Shown here in pieces: positions 63,813 through 64,000 of a DNA stretch of 64,000 bases. The notes beneath the pieces are model-generated. The model was not told the origin of the DNA, searched no databases, and was given only the letters and a program-made list of their open reading frames with translations. This DNA comes from Bacteroidota bacterium (lineage in GTDB: Bacteria; Bacteroidota; Ignavibacteria; UBA10030; SZUA-254). Both the position numbers and the translations under genes were made by a program. Location of the stretch: the NCBI GenBank assembly GCA_020056225.1, contig JAGVIE010000030.1:1-64000 (forward strand), read 5' to 3'. Numbering within the stretch: the first letter of the stretch is position 1; each line of letters begins with the position of its first letter.

Positions 63813-64000
63813 TTATTTTTTAGAATAATCCGCGTCTATAACTTCATTCTTCCCATCAGTATAAAGCGAATACTGCAGTCCCTTCCCGTAACTGCAAGCG
63901 CCAACCTCACCGGCTTTGTTCAGTGCTATAAATCCGGCAAGGAAACCGTTATCGTTTTTGTACTTCGGATTTTTATGAATCAAGCGTTCGATGGCGAGCC
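63813..64000 (-). CDS. Glycosylasparaginase (N4-GlcNAc-L-asparaginase), C-terminal end
   Basis: The minus strand from the window edge to the TAA at 63813 encodes AIERLIHKNPKYKND, GFIALNKAGEVGACSYGKG and LQYSLYTDGK. This is the beta-subunit C-terminus of Ntn-hydrolase glycosylasparaginases. The catalytic Thr and the rest lie beyond the window. It is too short for the ORF track because no start lies inside. It probably encodes an exported enzyme for glycoprotein breakdown, in keeping with the two peptidases nearby. Confidence 0.8.
   Translation of the reverse strand, partial: LAIERLIHKNPKYKNDNGFLAGFIALNKAGEVGACSYGKGLQYSLYTDGKNEVIDADYSKK

Overview
The window looks like a chromosomal segment of a free-living, moderately AT-rich bacterium of the Bacteroidota/Chlorobiota/Ignavibacteriota (FCB) assemblage. 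The main evidence is two large secreted proteins ending in type IX secretion sorting domains with the PNPFNP signature, a two-component-propeller sensor, and ordinary AAGGAG-type ribosome binding sites. It also carries one tRNA-Leu(CAG). No CRISPR array, rRNA or prophage was seen. The taxon is inferred from gene families and is not proven.

Region 1 (1-8.3 kb): the 3' part of a T9SS-exported FnIII protein, a dual-receiver protein with an internal repeat and Cys motif, and a sigma-54 activator with its histidine kinase. Two near-consensus -24/-12 promoters flank this regulator pair, one reading into the dual-receiver gene and one toward the redox operon.

Region 2 (8.5-26.5 kb): the centrepiece. 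It holds hdrC and hdrB, then a mitochondrial-type citrate synthase and two different malate dehydrogenases, then a short protein equal to only the N-terminal half of HdrA. Next is an accessory block usually found with bifurcating [FeFe]-hydrogenases: two DRTGG proteins, two GHKL ATPases, an H-cluster-domain protein and a PHP phosphoesterase. NuoE, a [2Fe-2S] ferredoxin, NuoF, a NuoG-like/HdrA-C-half fusion, MvhD, MvhG and MvhA follow. Together they suggest one cytoplasmic NAD(H)/ferredoxin/H2/disulfide flavin-based bifurcating complex with a split HdrA, built on a [NiFe] group-3 hydrogenase. The operon ends at a strong terminator.

Region 3 (26.5-38.2 kb): a hydrogenase protease and a complete set of hypA, B, F, C, D and E. 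A small secreted DUF4440 protein, a propeller/PAS sensor without a kinase domain and a frameshifted aldo/keto reductase lie among them.

Region 4 (38.2-46 kb): a MacB-like ABC exporter pair, a YiiX-like cysteine hydrolase, another dual-receiver protein and a T9SS-exported M14 carboxypeptidase.

Region 5 (46.2-58.6 kb): a tightly overlapping operon encoding a GNAT-like protein, a thiolase-fold protein whose nucleophilic Cys is missing, a DUF35 Zn-ribbon/OB protein, DUF2877, FdrA, a nuclease-fold protein and DUF1116. A REP-associated transposase with a family of REP palindromes follows. Then come a cyclase-family hydrolase and a three-subunit molybdenum hydroxylase. The set suggests carbamoyl/ureide or N-heterocycle catabolism.

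Region 6 (58.6-64 kb): a GNAT gene broken by an in-frame stop, an MBL hydrolase, an M3 peptidase, tRNA-Leu, a divergent YchF-like GTPase and the 3' end of a glycosylasparaginase gene.
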